Translations under genes and position numbers: made by a program
From: Aureispira sp045105775
GTDB taxonomy: Bacteria; Bacteroidota; Bacteroidia; Chitinophagales; Saprospiraceae
Direction of reading: 5' to 3'
DNA: 7,367 nt
NCBI GenBank assembly: GCA_045105775.1
Contig: JBGCDW010000219.1
Span: 1 to 7,367 of the forward strand
Notes under the pieces: model-generated
What the model saw: the letters and a program-made list of their open reading frames with translations, nothing else
Database searches by the model: none
Told to the model about the DNA's origin: nothing
Shown here: in pieces, positions 4,706 to 7,367 of the stretch
Layout of the letters: every line of letters begins with the position of its first letter
How positions within the stretch are numbered: position 1 is the first letter of the stretch

Positions 4706-6733
4706 ATGAAAGAATTCTTACTAGTACTAAGCTGTCTCTTGCTCACCTTAGTAGCTTGGGGTAAGGATAAAGATTATCCTACTAATATGAAATTTTACCA
4801 CGTTGATGTGGAAATATCGCTCGACTCATCCTACATAAAAGGTAAAACCTACTGCGAATTTGTAGCTACTACTGACCATGTTAACGAATTGGTGTTGGAT
4901 TTGGCAGACCAGCTCAAAGTGAGTAAAGTAGAAGGTGCTAGTTCCTTTGAGCAGCGAGAAAACAAGCTTTATATTACCTTGGAGGGAGCTGCTTTAAAGA
5001 AAGAGCAACGTGCCAATGTCACGGTTCACTATGAAGGCGTACCTCCTGTAGAAAAAGAAGAATCGGGCTTACAAAAAGGGCTTGTTTATAGTACACATGG
5101 TCAGAATGATAATCCTGTTATTGCAACCGTTTGTTATCCTGATGGCAGTCATTTGTGGTTTCCTTGCAACAAGGGTTTGGGCGACAAAGTGGATTCTTTG
5201 TACATGGATATTACGATAGAAAAGAGAAAAGTAAAAGAAATTTTTAAAAATCCCAAAACGGGTGAAATGGAGGAAAAAGCAATGCCTATTATTGCCGTAT
5301 CCAATGGCGTACTCGAAAAAGTTGCTCGTTCGGAGGATGGCACCAAGAAGCAGTATCGCTGGAGACACCGCCACAGAATTGCGCCCCATCATATTTTGAT
5401 TGCTATTTCTAATTTTACTAAAATAGATTCCAAATTCAAAGGCAAGGGTTATCGGTTCCCTATCAACTTCTATATTTTTCCTGAAAAGTACAAGGAGTCT
5501 TCGGCTATGATTCGTCGTGTACCTGAAATTATGGCCTGTCTTACCAATACCTTTGGGCCTTATCCTTATAGAGATGAGGTGTTTAATGTAACACAAGTAG
5601 GTATTGATTTGGGAGAAGATGGTATGCCCACACAAACCAATGTTTTGTTGGAGGATATGAAATCTGTTCACATGTACAAGGTGGTACACCAAATGGCTAG
5701 TATGTGGTTTGGCAATCACATTTCTCCTAGAGATTGGCAAGATGCGTGGATTACAGAAGCACTGGCTACCTATTCAGAAGCTATGTGGCAAGAGTATAAG
5801 CGTGGGTTGGCGGTCTATCAAATTATTTTGGATGAAAAAGAGTACTTTGAAGGTGGAAAGTTGTACTTGGATAACCTACAAGACTATGAAGAGGAACGCT
5901 TGAGCAAAAAAGGATTTTATGCCATCCACATGTTGCGCGGTATTATGACCGACACCTATTTCTTTGAAACACTCAAAGCTATTACCTCTGGCAAAGCCAT
6001 CAATGGGCCTTGGTCCAAAACGTATCTTAGTACACAAAATTTTAAGGAAATTTGTGAATATTATGCTAGTGAGAATATAGAACGTGATTATTCTTATTTC
6101 TTTGACCAATGGGTTCATGGTGAACAATATCCTGAATATAAAGTAGCTTATCGCTTAGAAAATGGCAAGGTTGTTCTTAATGTTAATCAGGAAAAGAGAG
6201 CGAGCACACCTGATGTTTTCACGATGCCTTATAAGATTGAAATTGAACTAGAAGATGGGACTCGCATCAAAAAGATTATCAATGAAAATCAGAATGATCC
6301 CGTTTTTAAACAAGCCAATCAACAATTTGAAATCCCTGTAGAGGGTACCGTCAAGCGCGTACATTTTGATCCTGCTAACTGGATTTTTAAAGACTTGAAA
6401 TACGTCAAACAAGTGTACAACGAGCGTTTTGCTATGGAAGGTGTCAAAATTGAAACCGCCGATCACCGTCGAAAAATTATTGTTTCTTATACCTTACCCA
6501 AAAAACAAGATGTTGCTATAGAGTTATTTCAAGTAGCCAATGGGGTAGATTTATTAGAAGATAAGTCACTAAATTTGGCCAATTTCAAAAAAGACTCGGG
6601 CAGCCAAAAACGGAGCTTTGAAATTCCATTGGATAAGCGTGCGCGTGGCGTGTATCGTATAGAATTGCGCGGCAAAGGAGAGTCTTACTCCAAAGTATTG
6701 CGCCTCAAACGTATTGCTCCTGCATTCAAGTAA
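4706..6733 (+). CDS. M1 aminopeptidase-fold protein, predicted catalytically dead
   Basis: 675-residue exported protein. Residues 1-19 are a Sec signal (hydrophobic core LLVLSCLLLTLVAWG). About 25-240 is the M1 N-terminal beta domain; 250-475 is the gluzincin domain. The M1 signature HEXXH-X18-E aligns without gaps as HQMAS at 328-332, WFGN (334-337) and Glu351 in TEALATY. Catalytic Glu is Gln329, the second zinc His is Ser332, the exopeptidase GxMEN loop reads GMPT (306-309), and the Tyr three residues before the KG glycine appears to be Ser400. Only His328 and Glu351 of the zinc triad remain, so peptidase activity is unlikely. Residues about 580-671 form a beta-rich domain (IIVSYTLPKK, GVYRIELRGKG, SKVLRLKR) resembling type IX secretion type A sorting domains. 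No Shine-Dalgarno is seen. The gene is monocistronic in this window. Fold confident; binding or scaffold role inferred. Confidence 0.88.
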   Translation: MKEFLLVLSCLLLTLVAWGKDKDYPTNMKFYHVDVEISLDSSYIKGKTYCEFVATTDHVNELVLDLADQLKVSKVEGASSFEQRENKLYITLEGAALKKEQRANVTVHYEGVPPVEKEESGLQKGLVYSTHGQNDNPVIATVCYPDGSHLWFPCNKGLGDKVDSLYMDITIEKRKVKEIFKNPKTGEMEEKAMPIIAVSNGVLEKVARSEDGTKKQYRWRHRHRIAPHHILIAISNFTKIDSKFKGKGYRFPINFYIFPEKYKESSAMIRRVPEIMACLTNTFGPYPYRDEVFNVTQVGIDLGEDGMPTQTNVLLEDMKSVHMYKVVHQMASMWFGNHISPRDWQDAWITEALATYSEAMWQEYKRGLAVYQIILDEKEYFEGGKLYLDNLQDYEEERLSKKGFYAIHMLRGIMTDTYFFETLKAITSGKAINGPWSKTYLSTQNFKEICEYYASENIERDYSYFFDQWVHGEQYPEYKVAYRLENGKVVLNVNQEKRASTPDVFTMPYKIEIELEDGTRIKKIINENQNDPVFKQANQQFEIPVEGTVKRVHFDPANWIFKDLKYVKQVYNERFAMEGVKIETADHRRKIIVSYTLPKKQDVAIELFQVANGVDLLEDKSLNLANFKKDSGSQKRSFEIPLDKRARGVYRIELRGKGESYSKVLRLKRIAPAFK

Positions 6734-6792
6734 TAATACTCTTAGCTAAGTAAAAGAAACTAAAAAGTCTTTCTATCTAGATTTGTTAAAAA

Positions 6793-6852
6793 TTGTAAAG
6801 TGATCTAATTCATAGTTATATCATATGCCTAATGAATTAGATCACTTTACAA
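6793..6852. terminator. Long perfect hairpin in the convergent intergenic region
   Basis: A 21-bp perfect stem (arms 6793-6813 and 6832-6852, core AAAGTGATCTAATTCAT) encloses an 18-nt loop. It lies about 60 bp after the M1-like stop codon, between convergent genes. On the minus strand it is followed by TTTTT; on the plus strand by AAATATTCTTT. It is probably a bidirectional transcription barrier, though the low GC and very long stem are unlike a typical intrinsic terminator, and a repeat or regulatory RNA hairpin is also possible. Confidence 0.5.
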
Positions 6853-6903
6853 ATATTCTTTAATGCATAGAAAAGAAATGCTCTATTCTTGTCCTGTACA
6901 CAT

Positions 6904-6960
6904 AAAAAAATTCCACTAGACTTATTTCTTGTCTTATACTCAAAATAAGCTAGTAGAATT
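6904..6960 (-). terminator. Intrinsic terminator of rebB
   Basis: Read on the minus strand, AATTCTACTAGCTTATTT (6960-6943) pairs with AAATAAGTCTAGTGGAATT (6927-6909), with one bulge and one mismatch around a 15-nt loop. A run of seven T follows immediately (6910-6904). It lies 57 bp downstream of the rebB stop codon and has the classic stem-plus-T-tract layout. Confidence 0.65.
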
Positions 6961-7016
6961 AATATTAACACACATTAAATTATAAACACCTATGACACAG
7001 TATTGCCACTGAAATA

Positions 7017-7292
7017 TTAAAGATTAGTTGGTGCTTTCAACATCTTGGCAATCGCAATAGCATCGGCGATTGTATCTATAGAATAGAGATGTGTCACCCC
7101 TTGTGTAGTTGCTGCCTGACTAAGAATATTTTGCTGATTTTGGGCATTTACAGCATTGGTAAACATCAGCCCTGTTGATTGTGCTGCTGTTTGATAAACA
7201 GAACCCATCGCCATTGCTGGAGCTTCACTTACTACTTTTACATTCGTCTGTGTTACCGCATCGGTAACTTGTGCAGATACTTGATTTGACAT
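7017..7292 (-). CDS. rebB: RebB family R-body protein (killing trait family)
   Basis: This is a 91-residue protein with the RebB signature from end to end: VTDAVTQTNVKVVSEAPAMA (9-28), GSVYQTAAQSTG (30-41), NAVNAQNQQN (46-55), then QAATTQGVTHLYSIDT (59-74). RebA/RebB-type proteins polymerise into R-bodies, coiled cytoplasmic ribbons that unroll, known from the killing trait of Paramecium endosymbionts (Caedibacter) and found as homologues in many free-living bacteria. The protein has no signal peptide or cysteine, is rich in Ala, Gln, Thr and Val, and has normal family length. The ATG at 7292 is the only Met before the conserved core; the leader just upstream is A/T-rich with no Shine-Dalgarno. 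A terminator follows at 6960-6904, so this is the last gene of its transcript; other reb genes could lie beyond the right edge. Family assignment is confident; assembly into a real R-body is not shown. Confidence 0.9.
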   Translation of the reverse strand: MSNQVSAQVTDAVTQTNVKVVSEAPAMAMGSVYQTAAQSTGLMFTNAVNAQNQQNILSQAATTQGVTHLYSIDTIADAIAIAKMLKAPTNL

Positions 7293-7367
7293 AATATTTA
7301 GTTTTTTGAATTAGAAACCATACGCCATTGTTTAGCGAATAGTTATTGGTTATGAATAAATAATATC

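Noticed and set aside
5069..5740. A long (223-codon) minus-strand frame within the M1-like gene
   Set aside because: Entirely antisense to a well-supported coding sequence; composition rich in His, Ile, Asn and Phe as expected for a shadow, and no domain visible.
1..7367. tRNA, rRNA or CRISPR array
   Set aside because: No regularly spaced direct repeats, no tRNA cloverleaf or TTCGA-type arm and no rRNA-like sequence was recognised by eye on either strand.

Overview
The window looks like a chromosomal segment of a Bacteroidota bacterium, most plausibly a marine Saprospiria/Saprospiraceae-type organism. The sequence is AT-rich, Shine-Dalgarno signals are weak or absent, and one promoter fits the Bacteroidota -7 consensus (TAnnTTTG). 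The proteins also suit this phylum: an FKBP lipoprotein, a multiheme/TPR protein, an M1-like protein with a possible type IX secretion tail, DUF4177 and RebB. The genus cannot be fixed from this sequence.

Layout, left to right. (1) 3-251: the C-terminal end of an endonuclease/exonuclease/phosphatase-fold protein, cut by the window edge. (2) 252-725: no credible gene. It holds a pair of small palindromic units (296-352), then a MITE-like element of about 350 bp (about 372-725) bounded by perfect 17-bp inverted repeats, with internal hairpins and a duplicated 18-mer. (3) 759-1500: a hicB-hicA toxin-antitoxin module directly beside the element, with a palindrome upstream of the chosen hicB start. 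(4) 1501-1630: intergenic, with a possible scrap of a pentapeptide-repeat gene on the minus strand. (5) 1631-1870: a small DUF4177 protein. (6) 1993-4432: a probable two-gene operon, an FKBP-type prolyl isomerase lipoprotein followed after 28 bp by a protein with seven CXXCH haem motifs and C-terminal TPRs. (7) 4433-4705: intergenic with a good promoter match. (8) 4706-6733: an M1 aminopeptidase-fold protein whose zinc and catalytic residues are replaced at exactly the right positions. (9) 6734-7016: a convergent intergenic region with two hairpins. (10) 7017-7292, minus strand: a RebB (R-body / 'killing trait') protein.

How they may work together. The lipoprotein isomerase and the multiheme protein are both envelope-targeted, so the isomerase may assist envelope folding (inference). 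The M1-like protein is exported and probably acts as a binding or scaffold pseudoenzyme. RebB belongs to the structural family of R-bodies, coiled cytoplasmic protein ribbons; partner reb genes would be expected beyond the right edge. The best candidates for something undescribed are the dead M1 protein, the RebB gene in a Bacteroidota-like genome, and the structured element abutting hicBA.
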